A DNA stretch of 34,219 nucleotides, taken from contig JADGHE010000038.1 in the NCBI GenBank assembly GCA_019689555.1, positions 1 through 34,219 of the forward strand, read 5' to 3'. Position 1 is the stretch's first letter; the number at the start of each line of letters is the position of its first letter. The notes below the pieces were generated by a model, which had not been told where the DNA came from, ran no database searches, and saw only the letters and a program-made list of their open reading frames with translations. The stretch comes from Variibacter sp. (GTDB lineage: Bacteria; Pseudomonadota; Alphaproteobacteria; Rhizobiales; Xanthobacteraceae). Shown here piece after piece: positions 9,022 through 20,532 of the stretch. Position numbers and translations under genes: made by a program.

Positions 9022-11361
9022 ATGGCTCTGATGCGTTCGGAAGCGCTGCCGCAAGCGACGCCGGCCGCGAGTTCCGGCGCGCCGCCGGCTGCGCCCGCGG
9101 GCTCTCCGCCCGCCCCCGCCGAGCGCCGGGACAGGCCGGCTAAGCCGCAGATCATGCGGCAGTACGAGCTGGTCGAGCGCGTCCGCCGCTACAATCCCGA
9201 TACGAACGAGGCGCTGCTCAACCGCGCTTATGTCTACGCCATGAAGGCGCACGGCGCGCAGACGCGCGCCTCCGGCGACCCCTATTTCTCGCATCCGCTC
9301 GAGGTCGCCGCCATTCTGACCGACCTCAAGCTCGACGACGCGACCATCGTCGCCGCCCTGCTGCACGATACCATCGAGGACACCGAGGCAACGCGCGCCG
9401 AGATCGATCAGCTCTTCGGGCAGGAGATCGGCGCGCTGGTGGAAGGGCTGACGAAGCTCAAAAAGCTCGACCTGGTCTCGAAGCAGGCCGCGCAGGCGGA
9501 AAACCTGCGCAAGCTCTTGCTCGCCATCGCCTCCGACGTGCGCGTGCTCCTCGTGAAGCTGGCCGACCGCCTGCACAACATGCGCACGCTCCAGTACATG
9601 GCGCCCGAGGCGCGCCAGCGCATCGCGCAGGAGACGATCGACATCTATGCGCCGCTCGCCGGCCGCATGGGCATGCAGGAAATGCGCGAGGAGCTGGAAG
9701 ACCTCGCCTTCCGCGAGATCAATCCGGAGGCCTATGCGGTCACGATCCAGCGCCTGACGACTCTCGCCCAGCGCAACCGCGACCTCATCGCCGAAATCGA
9801 AAGCCAGCTGCGCAGCAAGCTCGCCGACCGCGGCATCGTCGCCGAGGTCAAGGGGCGGCAGAAGCGCCCTTACTCCATCTGGCGCAAGATGGAGCGCAAA
9901 TCGGTAGGATTCGAGCAGCTCTCGGACATCTTCGGCTTCCGCGTGATCGTCGGCACCGTCGAGGAGTGCTACCGCGCGCTCGGCATCGTCCACACGACCT
10001 GGCCGGTCGTGCCGACCCGCTTCAAGGACTACATCTCGACCCCGAAGCAGAACGACTACCGCTCGCTGCACACGACCGTGATCGGGCCCGGCCGCCAGCG
10101 CGTCGAGCTGCAGATCCGCACCACCGAGATGCACCAGATCGCCGAGTACGGCATCGCCGCCCATGCGCTCTACAAGGACGGCCGCGGTTCGCCCTCGGAG
10201 CTGCTGTCGCGGGAGTCGAACGCCTATGCGTGGCTGCGCCGCACCATCGAGCTGCTGGCGGAAGGCTCGAACCCCGAGGAGTTTCTGGAGCACACGAAGC
10301 TCGAGCTCTTCCACGATCAGGTCTTCTGCTTCACGCCGAAGGGCAAGCTCATCGCCCTGCCGCGCAAGGCGACGCCAATCGACTTCGCCTATGCGGTGCA
10401 CACCGACATCGGCAACACGGCCGTGGGCTGCAAGATCAACGGCAAGATCAGCCCGCTCGTCTCCGAGCTGCAGAACGGCGACGAGGTCGAGATCATCACC
10501 TCGAAGGCGCAATCGTCCCCGCCCGCCGCGTGGGAGTCGATCGTCGTCACCGGCAAGGCGCGGGCCGCCATCCGCCGCGCCACGCGCGCGGCCGTGCGCG
10601 CGCAATATGCCGGGCTCGGCCGGCGCATCGTCGAGCGGCTCTTCCAGCGCGTCAAGCGCGAGTACTCCGACGAGAAGCTGCAGGGCGCGCTGCCGCGGCT
10701 CGCACGCGCCTCGATCGAGGACGTCATGGCGGCGGTGGGGCGGGGCGAGATGACCGCCTCCGACGTCGTCCGCGCCATGTATCCGGACTACAAGGAGGAG
10801 CGCACGGTGCGCCGCACGCCGCTCGCGCGCAAGAGCGAAAGCGGCTGGTTCGGCCTCAAGCGCGCGCGCGCCCTCAAGTTCAAGGTGCCGACCTATCGCG
10901 ACGACGGGCCGGCGATCCCGATCCGCGGCATCAACAGCGATCTGCCGGTGCGCTTCGCCCCCAACGGTGGCGCGGTGCCGGGCGACCGCATCGTCGGCAT
11001 CCTCACCCCCGGGGAAGGCATCACCATCTATCCGATCCAGTCGCCCGATCTGCAGCAGTTCGAGGACGACCCGGACCGCTGGCTCGACGTGCAGTGGGAC
11101 GTGGACGACGACCGCCCGCAGCGCTTCCCCGCGCGCATCCTGGTGCAGTCGCTGAACGAGCCGGGCACGCTCGCCCAGATCGCGCAGGTCATCGCCGAGC
11201 ACGACGGCAACATCGACAACGTCCGGATGACCCGCCGCTCGCCCGATTTCACCGAGATGCAGATCGACCTCGAAGTCTACGACCTCAAGCACCTCACCTC
11301 GATCCTCGCCCAGCTCCGGGCGAAGCCCGTCGTGGCGAGCGCCGAGCGCGTGAACGGATAG
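9022..11361 (+). CDS. rsh: bifunctional (p)ppGpp synthetase/hydrolase
   Basis: The single long RelA/SpoT homologue of an alphaproteobacterium, controlling the stringent response. Order of domains in 779 residues: HD hydrolase (His91 in SHPLEV, His115-Asp116 in LLHDTIEDT), synthetase from about 275 to 385 (KGRQKRPYSIWRKM, DIFGFRVIV), TGS near 445-505, and a C-terminal ACT domain. The synthetase loop has Arg-Phe-Lys-Asp (333-336), the RxKD form typical of bifunctional enzymes, not the acidic form of monofunctional RelA. GGAGG six bases before the ATG supports this start and therefore a 44-residue Ala/Pro-rich extension before the usual MRQYELVERV start. Confidence 0.97.
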   Translation: MALMRSEALPQATPAASSGAPPAAPAGSPPAPAERRDRPAKPQIMRQYELVERVRRYNPDTNEALLNRAYVYAMKAHGAQTRASGDPYFSHPLEVAAILTDLKLDDATIVAALLHDTIEDTEATRAEIDQLFGQEIGALVEGLTKLKKLDLVSKQAAQAENLRKLLLAIASDVRVLLVKLADRLHNMRTLQYMAPEARQRIAQETIDIYAPLAGRMGMQEMREELEDLAFREINPEAYAVTIQRLTTLAQRNRDLIAEIESQLRSKLADRGIVAEVKGRQKRPYSIWRKMERKSVGFEQLSDIFGFRVIVGTVEECYRALGIVHTTWPVVPTRFKDYISTPKQNDYRSLHTTVIGPGRQRVELQIRTTEMHQIAEYGIAAHALYKDGRGSPSELLSRESNAYAWLRRTIELLAEGSNPEEFLEHTKLELFHDQVFCFTPKGKLIALPRKATPIDFAYAVHTDIGNTAVGCKINGKISPLVSELQNGDEVEIITSKAQSSPPAAWESIVVTGKARAAIRRATRAAVRAQYAGLGRRIVERLFQRVKREYSDEKLQGALPRLARASIEDVMAAVGRGEMTASDVVRAMYPDYKEERTVRRTPLARKSESGWFGLKRARALKFKVPTYRDDGPAIPIRGINSDLPVRFAPNGGAVPGDRIVGILTPGEGITIYPIQSPDLQQFEDDPDRWLDVQWDVDDDRPQRFPARILVQSLNEPGTLAQIAQVIAEHDGNIDNVRMTRRSPDFTEMQIDLEVYDLKHLTSILAQLRAKPVVASAERVNG

Positions 11362-11464
11362 GGCCTTGGGGCCACGCGCCGAAACCTCGGCCCGTTCGCC
11401 TTTCATTGACCACAGCGGCCGCGGGCAAGGCCGCGCCCCCTTGAAGATTCGAGATCAGGGCGCG

Positions 11465-11500
11465 ATGAAGCGTCTCTCCATGCGCAAGTCGACACGATGA
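11465..11500 (+). CDS. possible 11-codon leader ORF overlapping pdxJ start
   Basis: An ATG at 11465 opens a frame of 11 basic-rich codons ([11 protein letters not shown]) whose TGA overlaps the pdxJ ATG as ATGA. The geometry fits translational coupling, but the ribosome site is weak and the frame is short enough to occur by chance. Confidence 0.2.
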   Translation: MKRLSMRKSTR

Positions 11501-12264
11501 AACCGGTTCCCCCCCTCCGCCTCGGGGTCAACGTCGATCACGTCGCCACGCTGCGCAATGCGCGCGGCGGCGCACTCCCCGACCCCCTGCGCGCGGCGAA
11601 GCTCGCCATCGCGGCGGGCGCCGACGGCATCACCGCGCATCTGCGCGAGGATCGCCGCCACATCCGCGACGAGGACATGGCGCGGCTGAAGGCGGAAATC
11701 TCCAAGCCCCTCAACTTCGAGATGGCGGCGACGGAGGAGATGGTCGCGATCGCGCTCAAGACGGGCCCGCATGCGGTGTGCCTCGTCCCCGAACGGCGCG
11801 AGGAGCGCACCACCGAGGGCGGCCTGGACGTCGCCGGCCAGCAGGACGCGCTCGCGCCCGTCGTGGCGCGCCTCGCCGAGGCGGGCATCCGCGTGTCGCT
11901 GTTCATCGCGGCCGAGCCCCGACAGATCGAGGCGGCGGCGCGCATCGGCGCCCCCGTGATCGAGATCCATACGGGCGCCTGGTGCGACGCCGTGGCCGCG
12001 GGGCGCACCGGCGAGGCCGAAGCCGAGTGGGAGCGCATCCGCTTGGGCGCGGCGCTCGCCCGCGCGGCCGGGCTCGAAGTGCATGCCGGCCACGGCCTCG
12101 ACTATGCTACGGCCGAGCGAATCGCCGCGCTGGGCGAGATCGTCGAGCTGAACATCGGGCATTTCCTGGTGGGCGAGGCGGTCTTCGTCGGGCTTGGACA
12201 GGCGGTGCGGACCATGCGGGCCGCCATGGATCGCGGGCGCGCCAGGGCGGCTGCGGCGCCATGA
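11497..12264 (+). CDS. pdxJ: pyridoxine 5'-phosphate synthase
   Basis: Last step of DXP-dependent vitamin B6 synthesis: joins 1-deoxyxylulose 5-phosphate and 3-amino-2-oxopropyl phosphate. The 255-residue TIM barrel shows [17 protein letters not shown] at the N-terminus, [11 protein letters not shown] (His48, Arg50), NFEMA (Glu75) and VHAGHGLDY (His199), matching the catalytic His/Glu/His set of E. coli PdxJ. Its stop overlaps the acpS start by four bases (ATGA), a conserved pdxJ-acpS arrangement. pyrE, often found between rsh and pdxJ in Rhizobiales, is absent here. Confidence 0.96.
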   Translation: MKPVPPLRLGVNVDHVATLRNARGGALPDPLRAAKLAIAAGADGITAHLREDRRHIRDEDMARLKAEISKPLNFEMAATEEMVAIALKTGPHAVCLVPERREERTTEGGLDVAGQQDALAPVVARLAEAGIRVSLFIAAEPRQIEAAARIGAPVIEIHTGAWCDAVAAGRTGEAEAEWERIRLGAALARAAGLEVHAGHGLDYATAERIAALGEIVELNIGHFLVGEAVFVGLGQAVRTMRAAMDRGRARAAAAP

Positions 12265-12677
12265 TCATCGGCATCGGTTCCGACCTCATCGACATTCGCC
12301 GCATCGAGCGCGTGCTGGAGCGCCACGGCGAGCGCTTCGTCGCGCGCGTGTTCACCGAGGCCGAGCAGGCGCGCGCCGAGCGCCGTCGCGACCGGGCCGC
12401 CACCTATGCGAAACGCTTCGCCGCCAAGGAAGCCTGCGCCAAGGCGCTCGGCACCGGTCTGCGCGCCGGCGTCTTCTGGCGCGACATGGGCGTCGTCAAC
12501 CAGCGCTCCGGGCGGCCGACCATGCAGCTCACCGGCGGGGCGCTCAAGCGGCTGCAGGCGATCACGCCCCCAGGCTACGAGCCGCATATCGACCTCACGA
12601 TCACGGACGAATGGCCGCTCGCGCAGGCCTTTGTGGTCATCTCCGCACGGCCCGCGCCGAAATCCGAGCCCTCCTGA
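12261..12677 (+). CDS. acpS: holo-[acyl-carrier-protein] synthase
   Basis: Transfers 4'-phosphopantetheine from CoA to acyl carrier protein. 138 residues with the two family signatures: [16 protein letters not shown] (Asp8, metal) and [16 protein letters not shown] (Glu and Lys of the second motif). The ATGA overlap with pdxJ implies coupled translation. A 386-base gap without genes separates it from lepB. Confidence 0.96.
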   Translation: MIIGIGSDLIDIRRIERVLERHGERFVARVFTEAEQARAERRRDRAATYAKRFAAKEACAKALGTGLRAGVFWRDMGVVNQRSGRPTMQLTGGALKRLQAITPPGYEPHIDLTITDEWPLAQAFVVISARPAPKSEPS

Positions 12678-13063
12678 GCGCGCCGCAAGGGGGCCGCCCC
12701 CGCGCGGTCCGCGGGTTCAAGACAGGGGCGAGGGCGGGAAGGGGGCGATGGCGCCCGGCCGGCCCGCCTAGGGCGCCGCGGCGGTCGCGGGAGACCCCAT
12801 TTCGTCCGGCCGGCGCGCCCCGGGCGCAGGCCCGCGCCTCGGCGCGCCGCCGCGCATGGCAGCCCCCGCGAGACCGCAGCGGACAACGGCCGTTTCGGCA
12901 CGGCCGACGGCATGATTCCGCCACAGGAATGGTGCTGCCATTGATTGCGCGGCCCCGTGCCGCCCGCTACAACCACGACCCTGATCATCTCCGGGCCGGT
13001 TCTGCACCGGATGCCGCCGAAGGCCCCGCAGGCCCGTGCGCGTCCCAACACATCGAGAGGCCG
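12678..13063. other. gene-free spacer acpS-lepB
   Basis: 386 very GC-rich bases. The acpS reading frame is closed and the lepB frame, though open, has no ribosome site or plausible protein before 13064. TTGATT at 12941 followed by CTACAA near 12967 could be a poor promoter with an over-long spacer. No terminator or other element was recognised. Confidence 0.5.
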
Positions 13064-13819
13064 ATGCGAGTGAGCACCGAACAGAAGCGCAAGGAGGGCG
13101 GCTTTGCCGAAACCGTCCGCGTCATCGTTCATGCCCTCATCATAGCCGCCGTCATCCGGACGTTTCTGTTCCAGCCCTTCAACATCCCCTCGGGGTCGAT
13201 GAAGGCGACGCTCCTCGTCGGGGACTACCTGTTCGTCTCCAAATACACCTACGGGTACAGCCACTATTCGCTGCCCTACTCGCCGCCGCTGTTTTCCGGC
13301 CGCGTTTTCGCCTCGGAGCCCAAGCGGGGGGACGTCGTCGTCTTCCGCCTCCCGAAGGACGACTCGGTCGACTACATCAAACGGGTGATCGGCCTGCCGG
13401 GCGACCGCATCCAGATGATCCATGGCGTGCTGCACATCAACGGCGAGCCGGTGAAGCGCGAGGCGGTCGACGACTTCGTCGAGACGGACGAGACGGGGCA
13501 CGTCCAACGCGTCCGGCGCTTCCGGGAGACGCTGCCGAACGGGGTAAGCTACACCACGCTCGATCTCGTCGACAACGGATTCTACGACAATACGGACGTC
13601 TACGTCGTCCCACCCGGCCATTTCTTCATGATGGGCGACAACCGCGACAATTCCACGGACAGCCGCGTGCTTTCGGCCGTCGGCTATGTGCCGTTCGAGA
13701 ACATCATCGGCCGGGCGGAGATCATCTTCTTTTCGGTCGCCGAGGGTGAGCACGCCTGGCAGATCTGGCGCTGGCCCTGGACCGTGCGGTGGAACCGTCT
13801 GTTCACGATCGTGAGATGA
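13064..13819 (+). CDS. lepB: signal peptidase I
   Basis: Inner-membrane serine protease that removes Sec and Tat signal peptides on the periplasmic side. 251 residues: short cytosolic N-terminus, one membrane helix at about 18-36, the nucleophile Ser45 in IPSGSMKATL, the general base Lys106 in DYIKRVIGLPGD, and the MGDNRDNSTDSR motif. GAGAGG just before ATG 13064 decides the start; the open frame continues far upstream through acpS out of frame and is not coding there. Its TGA overlaps the rnc ATG as ATGA. Confidence 0.96.
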   Translation: MRVSTEQKRKEGGFAETVRVIVHALIIAAVIRTFLFQPFNIPSGSMKATLLVGDYLFVSKYTYGYSHYSLPYSPPLFSGRVFASEPKRGDVVVFRLPKDDSVDYIKRVIGLPGDRIQMIHGVLHINGEPVKREAVDDFVETDETGHVQRVRRFRETLPNGVSYTTLDLVDNGFYDNTDVYVVPPGHFFMMGDNRDNSTDSRVLSAVGYVPFENIIGRAEIIFFSVAEGEHAWQIWRWPWTVRWNRLFTIVR

Positions 13820-14526
13820 AGCGCAAGGCGAACGCTGCGTCGGCCGTGGAGGAACGGATCGGCTACCGCTTCGCGGACGCGACGCTGCTGGAGCGCGCTC
13901 TGACCCACAGTTCGGCGCTGAGTGCGGGATCCGGGCGCTCGGAGAGCTATCAGCGGCTGGAGTTTCTGGGGGACCGCGTGCTCGGGCTCGCGGTCGCGGA
14001 CATGCTGCTGCGCGCCTTCCCGCAGGCGACCGAAGGGGAGCTTTCCCGCCGGCTCGCCGACCTCGTGCGGGCGGAAAGCTGCGCCGCGGTCGCGCGCGCG
14101 ATGCAGCTCGATTCCGCCATCCAATTCGGCACGACCAAGGGGGCGCGCGCCCGGCTGACCCAGACGATCCTGGCCGATGCCTGCGAGGCCGTCATCGGCG
14201 CGGTGTTTCTCGACGGGGGCTATGCGGCGGCTGCGGCCCTCGTCGAGCGATTCTGGCGGGAGCGCATGCTGGCGCCGCCGCGGCCGCTGCGCGATTCCAA
14301 GACCGTGCTGCAGGAGTGGGCGCAGGGGCGGGGGCTTCCCACCCCGCTCTATCGCGAGGTCGCCCGCAGCGGGCCGCACCACGATCCGCGCTTCCGCGTC
14401 ACCGTGGAGCTGCCGGATCTTCCGCCGGCGGAGGGCACCGGACGCTCGAAGCGCGCCGCCGAGCAGGCCGCGGCCGCCGCCATGCTGCAGCGCGAGGGGG
14501 TGGTGCAGGACGATGGCTATGGGTGA
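13816..14526 (+). CDS. rnc: ribonuclease III
   Basis: Double-strand-specific endoribonuclease for rRNA and mRNA processing. 236 residues from the ATG inside the lepB stop: catalytic domain with the signature RLEFLGDRVLGLAVAD and the acidic LADACEAVIGAVFLDGG, then a C-terminal dsRNA-binding domain (KTVLQEWAQGRGLPTPLY to the Lys-Arg-Ala-Ala-Glu-Gln-Ala helix). An earlier ATG at 13789 would overlap lepB by 31 bases and is less likely. The downstream era start lies inside its 3' end, so lepB, rnc and era are translationally chained. Confidence 0.96.
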   Translation: MKRKANAASAVEERIGYRFADATLLERALTHSSALSAGSGRSESYQRLEFLGDRVLGLAVADMLLRAFPQATEGELSRRLADLVRAESCAAVARAMQLDSAIQFGTTKGARARLTQTILADACEAVIGAVFLDGGYAAAAALVERFWRERMLAPPRPLRDSKTVLQEWAQGRGLPTPLYREVARSGPHHDPRFRVTVELPDLPPAEGTGRSKRAAEQAAAAAMLQREGVVQDDGYG

Positions 14527-15442
14527 GACGTCGGGCGGCCCTGGCGAGGGCAGGCGCTGCGCCTTCATCGCGCTCATCGGTGCGCCGAACGCCGGCAAGT
14601 CGACGCTCACGAACGCGCTCGTCGGCGCCAAGGTCACGATCGTCACGCCCAAGGTGCAGACCACGCGCACGCTGATCCGCGGCATCACGATCGTCGGAAA
14701 GGCGCAGCTCGTCTTCGTCGACACGCCGGGAATCTTCCGCCCGCGGCGGCGCCTCGACCGCGCCATGGTGACGACGGCCTGGGGCGGCGCCTACGACGCC
14801 GATCTCGTCGGCTTTCTGCTCGACGCCAAGCGCGAGCTCGACCCCGACAGCGAGGCGATCCTGGAGCGGCTCAAGGACGTGCGCCAGCCGCGCGTGCTCA
14901 TCCTCAACAAGGTCGACATCGTCGAAAAGCCGCGCCTGCTCGCGCTGTCGGCCGCGCTCAACGGGCGCGTGCCCTTCGCCGCGACCTTCATGGTCTCGGC
15001 GCTCACCGGCAGCGGGGTCGACGACCTCAAACGCTGGTTCGCCGACCATGCGCCGGAAGGGCCGTGGCTCTATCCGGAGGATCAGCTCTCCGATGCGCCG
15101 CAGCGCCATCTCGCCGCGGAAATCACGCGCGAGAAGCTCTATCTGCATCTGCACCAGGAGCTGCCGTACCAGTCGACGGTCGAGACCGACGAATGGCAGG
15201 AGCGGCCGGACGGCTCCGTGCGCATCGCGCAGACGATCTATGTCGAGCGCGAAAACCAGCGCAAGATCGTGCTCGGCAAGGGCGGGCGGACCATCAAGGC
15301 GATCGGCGCCGAGGCGCGCAAAGAACTGTCGCTGCTGCTCGAACGACCGGTCCACCTGTTTCTCTTCGTCAAGGTGCGCGAAGGCTGGGAAGACGATCCC
15401 GAGCGCTATCGCATGATGGGGCTCGAGTTCCCGCGCGATTGA
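14513..15442 (+). CDS. era: GTPase Era
   Basis: GTPase that chaperones 16S rRNA 3'-end maturation and 30S assembly. 309 residues: G1 GAPNAGKS (about 22-29), the Thr-rich switch I (TTRTL), G3 DTPG, G4 NKVD, and a C-terminal KH domain with GKGGRTIKAIG. The chosen ATG overlaps rnc by 14 bases; a second ATG at 14519, two codons on, is equally possible. The gene order rnc-era-recO is conserved in proteobacteria. Confidence 0.96.
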   Translation: MAMGETSGGPGEGRRCAFIALIGAPNAGKSTLTNALVGAKVTIVTPKVQTTRTLIRGITIVGKAQLVFVDTPGIFRPRRRLDRAMVTTAWGGAYDADLVGFLLDAKRELDPDSEAILERLKDVRQPRVLILNKVDIVEKPRLLALSAALNGRVPFAATFMVSALTGSGVDDLKRWFADHAPEGPWLYPEDQLSDAPQRHLAAEITREKLYLHLHQELPYQSTVETDEWQERPDGSVRIAQTIYVERENQRKIVLGKGGRTIKAIGAEARKELSLLLERPVHLFLFVKVREGWEDDPERYRMMGLEFPRD

Positions 15443-15602
15443 GCCGGTGCCGGCTTAAAACCTCGGATGACGAGCCGCGGATGCGGCGCCGCGGTCGCGG
15501 CCAGCCGGCCCGGGGCTCGCCACGGCGAGGCGCGATCGACGCGCGAACCGAACCCGGGCTCGGCGAAAGGACGGCGCCAGGCGCCGCCAGGGACGGGCAG
15601 GC

Positions 15603-16337
15603 ATGGAATGGACTGACGAAGGCATCGTGCTCGGCGTCCGCCGCCATGGCGAGGCGAATGCCATCGCCGAGGTGATGACCGTCGAACACGGCCGCCATCT
15701 CGGCCTGGTGCGGGGCGGGGCGGGCTCGCGGCTGCGGCCGATCCTGCAGCCCGGCAACGCGGTCAGGGTCACCTGGCGCGCGCGTCTCGACGAGCATCTC
15801 GGCCACTACACCGTCGAAGGGTTGCAGCTCAGCGCAGCCGCCTTCCTTTCCGTTCCGCATGCGCTCTACGGGCTTGCGCATCTGTGCGCGCTCATGCGGC
15901 TGCTGCCGGAGCGCGACCCGCATCCGGGGCTGCACGCGGCGCTGTCGCGCATCCTCGAAACGCTCGGCGAGCCCCGCGCCGCGGCGGTCGCCATCGCCCG
16001 CTTCGAACTGCGGATGCTCGCCGAGCTCGGCTTCGGGCTCGATCTCGAAACCTGCGCGGCGACCGGCACGCGCGAAGACCTCGTCTACGTTTCGCCGAAG
16101 TCCGGCCGGGCGGTCTCCCGCGCCGCCGGCGCGCCGTGGGAGGACAAGCTCTTGCGGCTGCCCGCCTTTCTCGTCCGCGAGAGCGAACGCGCCCCGAGCG
16201 GCGAGGAGCTCGCCCAGGCCTTCGCCCTCACGGGCCACTTTCTCTCGCGGAACGTGCTGGAGCCCCGCGGCACGAGCCTGCCGCCGGAGCGCGCGCAATT
16301 CCTCGCCGCCGTCGCACGCGCCGTGCCCGCTGCATGA
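15603..16337 (+). CDS. recO: DNA repair protein RecO
   Basis: Recombination mediator that with RecR loads RecA at SSB-coated gaps. 244 residues: N-terminal OB fold ([19 protein letters not shown] onward) and a helical C-terminal domain containing [22 protein letters not shown] and [12 protein letters not shown]. Only one cysteine lies in the region that forms a zinc site in Deinococcus RecO, as is usual for alphaproteobacteria, so no zinc site is predicted. A 160-base spacer separates it from era. Confidence 0.93.
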   Translation: MEWTDEGIVLGVRRHGEANAIAEVMTVEHGRHLGLVRGGAGSRLRPILQPGNAVRVTWRARLDEHLGHYTVEGLQLSAAAFLSVPHALYGLAHLCALMRLLPERDPHPGLHAALSRILETLGEPRAAAVAIARFELRMLAELGFGLDLETCAATGTREDLVYVSPKSGRAVSRAAGAPWEDKLLRLPAFLVRESERAPSGEELAQAFALTGHFLSRNVLEPRGTSLPPERAQFLAAVARAVPAA

Positions 16338-16415
16338 CGGCTGCACGAAGGCGACCGACCCGCCCGCCCGAAGGCGGCCGCGGGTCCATGTCATCCGGGC
16401 GGCAGCGACGATCCG

Positions 16416-16991
16416 TTATCGTCCGCTGGGCGAGCCGCCGCCGCGGCGGTCGGAGCCGTCGCCACCCCCGCCGCCGCCACGTCCGCCGCCGCCACGCGCG
16501 CCGCCCATGCGACCGCCTTCGACCCGGCCGCTGCCGACCGCCCGTGAGCCGGGGCTGCCCATCTGCGGTCCGGGCGCGAAGCGCGGTCCGGGCGCAACCC
16601 GTGTTCCGGGTGCGACGCGCGGCCCGGGTGCGACGCGCGTCCCCGGGGCGAAGCGCGGGCCGGGCGCCACGCGCGGGCCGACGCGCCGCTCGACCCACGG
16701 CCGGTCGTGCGCGCGACCGCGCCAGAACCGGTGCCCGCGATAGTAGCGGCCGAGCCAGATGTCGAAGCCCGGCGCGCCGTAACGCAGGCAGGGGCCCGGC
16801 ACCCAAAAGACGACCCACCCGCCGATGACGGGGTCGAAATATTCACAATATCTCACCTTCTCGATAAATCCGAGACCGTCGACGGCCGGCCGCAGCCCGC
16901 TCGTCCCGCCGAGCGGCGTCGCCTGCGAACGGTCCGGCGCCAAGGCGCCGAGCGAAAACGCCGCGAGAGCGGCGACCCAGAGCTTGCGCAT
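16416..16991 (-). CDS. secreted protein with hexapeptide repeat and Gly-rich tail, function unknown
   Basis: 191 residues from the ATG at 16991, fixed by a strong GGGAGG. A signal peptide (MRKLWVAALAAFSLGAL, cut near SQA) leads to a short globular part of about 80 residues with a cysteine pair (VRYCEYFDP and PGPCLRYG) and many aromatics. Then follow about six copies of a hexapeptide (Val/Phe)-Ala-Pro-Gly-(Pro/Thr)-Arg, encoded by an 18-bp tandem repeat, and a tail of Gly, Arg and Ser. The composition suggests an exported, disordered, positively charged C-terminus. I do not recognise a family. It is divergent from parC and converges with recO. Confidence 0.7.
   Translation of the reverse strand: MRKLWVAALAAFSLGALAPDRSQATPLGGTSGLRPAVDGLGFIEKVRYCEYFDPVIGGWVVFWVPGPCLRYGAPGFDIWLGRYYRGHRFWRGRAHDRPWVERRVGPRVAPGPRFAPGTRVAPGPRVAPGTRVAPGPRFAPGPQMGSPGSRAVGSGRVEGGRMGGARGGGGRGGGGGGDGSDRRGGGSPSGR
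16560..16680. repeat. 18-bp tandem repeat inside the secreted protein gene
   Basis: The stretch alternates near-identical 18-base units around GGTCCGGGCGCGAAGCGC on the plus strand, each coding one hexapeptide on the minus strand. The units diverge at third positions and between two forms (Pro or Thr at position five). Copy number could vary by slippage. Confidence 0.75.
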
Positions 16992-17180
16992 GAAGGTCCT
17001 CCCGAGAGCTCCGTTGGGTCCAAGGCCAGCGCGAATCGACCGGGGCCGACTGATCCGAACCGCTCCGGACCGTGCCATCCTACCGGCTCGGAACGCCGGG
17101 TGCATTGAGAAAACAAACGCGGCCCGCAGTGGCGCCCCGGCCCTTGTTCATGCGGATGGTCCGCAGTACCGCTCTCAGCC

Positions 17181-19436
<2,256 letters not shown>

Positions 19437-19458
19437 CGGTCCGCTCGGCGCGCCGTTA

Positions 19459-19482
19459 CCTCTCCCGCACGGCGGGGAGAGG
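19459..19482. repeat. REP-like palindrome, same family as 362-411
   Basis: CCTCTCCC and GGGGAGAGG arms around a short loop, followed by a second partial arm ACGGCGGGGAGA ending near 19500. It matches the stem of the element at 362. Confidence 0.65.
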
Positions 19483-19547
19483 TGAAACACGGCGGGGAGA
19501 AGGGAAAAGGGCGGAACAAAGCCGTCGTCCTGAGCCGAAAAACTCCC

Positions 19548-19588
19548 GTTGTCCTGAGGTGCGAGCGAAGCGAGCCTCGAAGGACGAC
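19548..19588. repeat. second palindromic repeat family
   Basis: A 41-base imperfect palindrome with outer arms GTTGTCCT / AGGACGAC and inner arms around GCGAGCGAAGCGAGC. A half copy (GTCGTCCTGAG) lies just before it near 19524. Repeats of this shape are abundant between genes in Bradyrhizobium-like genomes, from general knowledge. Confidence 0.65.
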
Positions 19589-19673
19589 GGATCGAAGCTC
19601 TGTGAAGGCACGGAACCAAACGTTGCAGGCGCGGAAACGGAGACGGGGACGGGGCGAGGTCGGCGCGCGGCGT

Positions 19674-20423
19674 TCACTCGTCGACGCGGGTCCACTTGTC
19701 GGGCATCAGCCGCTCCTGCGGCAGGAAGCGGCGCTTGTAGTCCATCTTGCGCGAACCCTCGACCCAGTAGCCGAGATAGACGTAGGGCAGGCCCATCGCG
19801 CGGGCGCGGGCGATGTGGTCGAGCACCATGAAGGTGCCGAGCGAGCGCGCGGCCTCGGCGGGGTCGAAGAAGGAATAGACCATCGAGAGTCCGTCGGAGA
19901 GCACGTCCGTCAGCGCCACGGCCAGCAAGGGCCCGGTGCCGCGCCCGTTGAAGCCGCTGTCGGGACCGCGCCGCCGATATTCGACGACCCGGGTCCGCAC
20001 ATGGCTGTCCTCGACCATCATCGCGTAGTCGAGCACGGTCATGTCGGCCATGCCGCCGTCGCGATGGCGGGAATCGAGATAGGCGCGGAAGATGGCGTAC
20101 TGCTCCGAGGTCGGAACCGCGGGACGCATCTCGCCGATGAGGTCGGCGTTGCGCTTCTGCACCCGCCGCAGATTGCGCGAGGGCCGGAATTCGTCGACGA
20201 GCACCCGCACCGAAACGCAACGGCGGCAGCCCTCGCAGGCCGGCCGATAGGCGATGGACTGGCTGCGGCGAAAGCCGCCGTGCGTGAGCAGGTCGTTGAG
20301 TTCGGCCGCGCGCTCGCCCACGAGATGCGTGAAGACCTTGCGCTCCTCCTTGCCCGGCAGATACGGGCAGGGCGAGGGGGCGGTCAGGTAGAACTGCGGA
20401 GTTTCGCGGGAGTGGTGCGTCAC
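19674..20423 (-). CDS. bpt: aspartate/glutamate leucyltransferase (ATE1-like)
   Basis: Transfers Leu from Leu-tRNA to N-terminal Asp or Glu of proteins, marking them for ClpS/ClpAP (bacterial N-end rule). The product starts at a GTG (20423) and has 249 residues; the open frame runs further up, but an upstream start would run into the RDD gene and lacks the conserved N-terminus [20 protein letters not shown]. Family landmarks are Cys19, the cluster CEGCRRC (Cys63, Cys66, Cys69), and the GNAT-like C-terminal part with MVYSFFDP and VYLGYWV. No good ribosome site precedes the GTG. Confidence 0.93.
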   Translation of the reverse strand: MTHHSRETPQFYLTAPSPCPYLPGKEERKVFTHLVGERAAELNDLLTHGGFRRSQSIAYRPACEGCRRCVSVRVLVDEFRPSRNLRRVQKRNADLIGEMRPAVPTSEQYAIFRAYLDSRHRDGGMADMTVLDYAMMVEDSHVRTRVVEYRRRGPDSGFNGRGTGPLLAVALTDVLSDGLSMVYSFFDPAEAARSLGTFMVLDHIARARAMGLPYVYLGYWVEGSRKMDYKRRFLPQERLMPDKWTRVDE

Positions 20424-20532
20424 GGTTGTGCGAGCCGATGACCGAGCCTGGCCGAGGGATCCACGGGATTCCGGGACTCCGTTCCGAGTGTCGCGCGGGC
20501 GGGCGGGATTCGTCAAAGGCTCCCCGTTCCGA

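Larger units (their letters stand above)
19437..19673. other. repeat-rich spacer parC-bpt
   Basis: Convergent 237-base spacer holding two palindromic repeats of different families and partial copies of each, with no coding potential seen. The hairpins could slow or end both converging transcripts, though neither has a T run. Confidence 0.55.

Noticed and set aside
8911-11406. 831-codon open frame antisense to rsh
   Set aside because: It is a high-GC shadow of the rsh coding frame: low-complexity His/Arg/Asp-rich translation, no domain, no ribosome site.
12194-13819. apparent 541-residue fusion upstream of signal peptidase I
   Set aside because: The added part overlaps pdxJ/acpS in another frame and is Arg-rich nonsense; GAGAGG supports the ATG at 13064.
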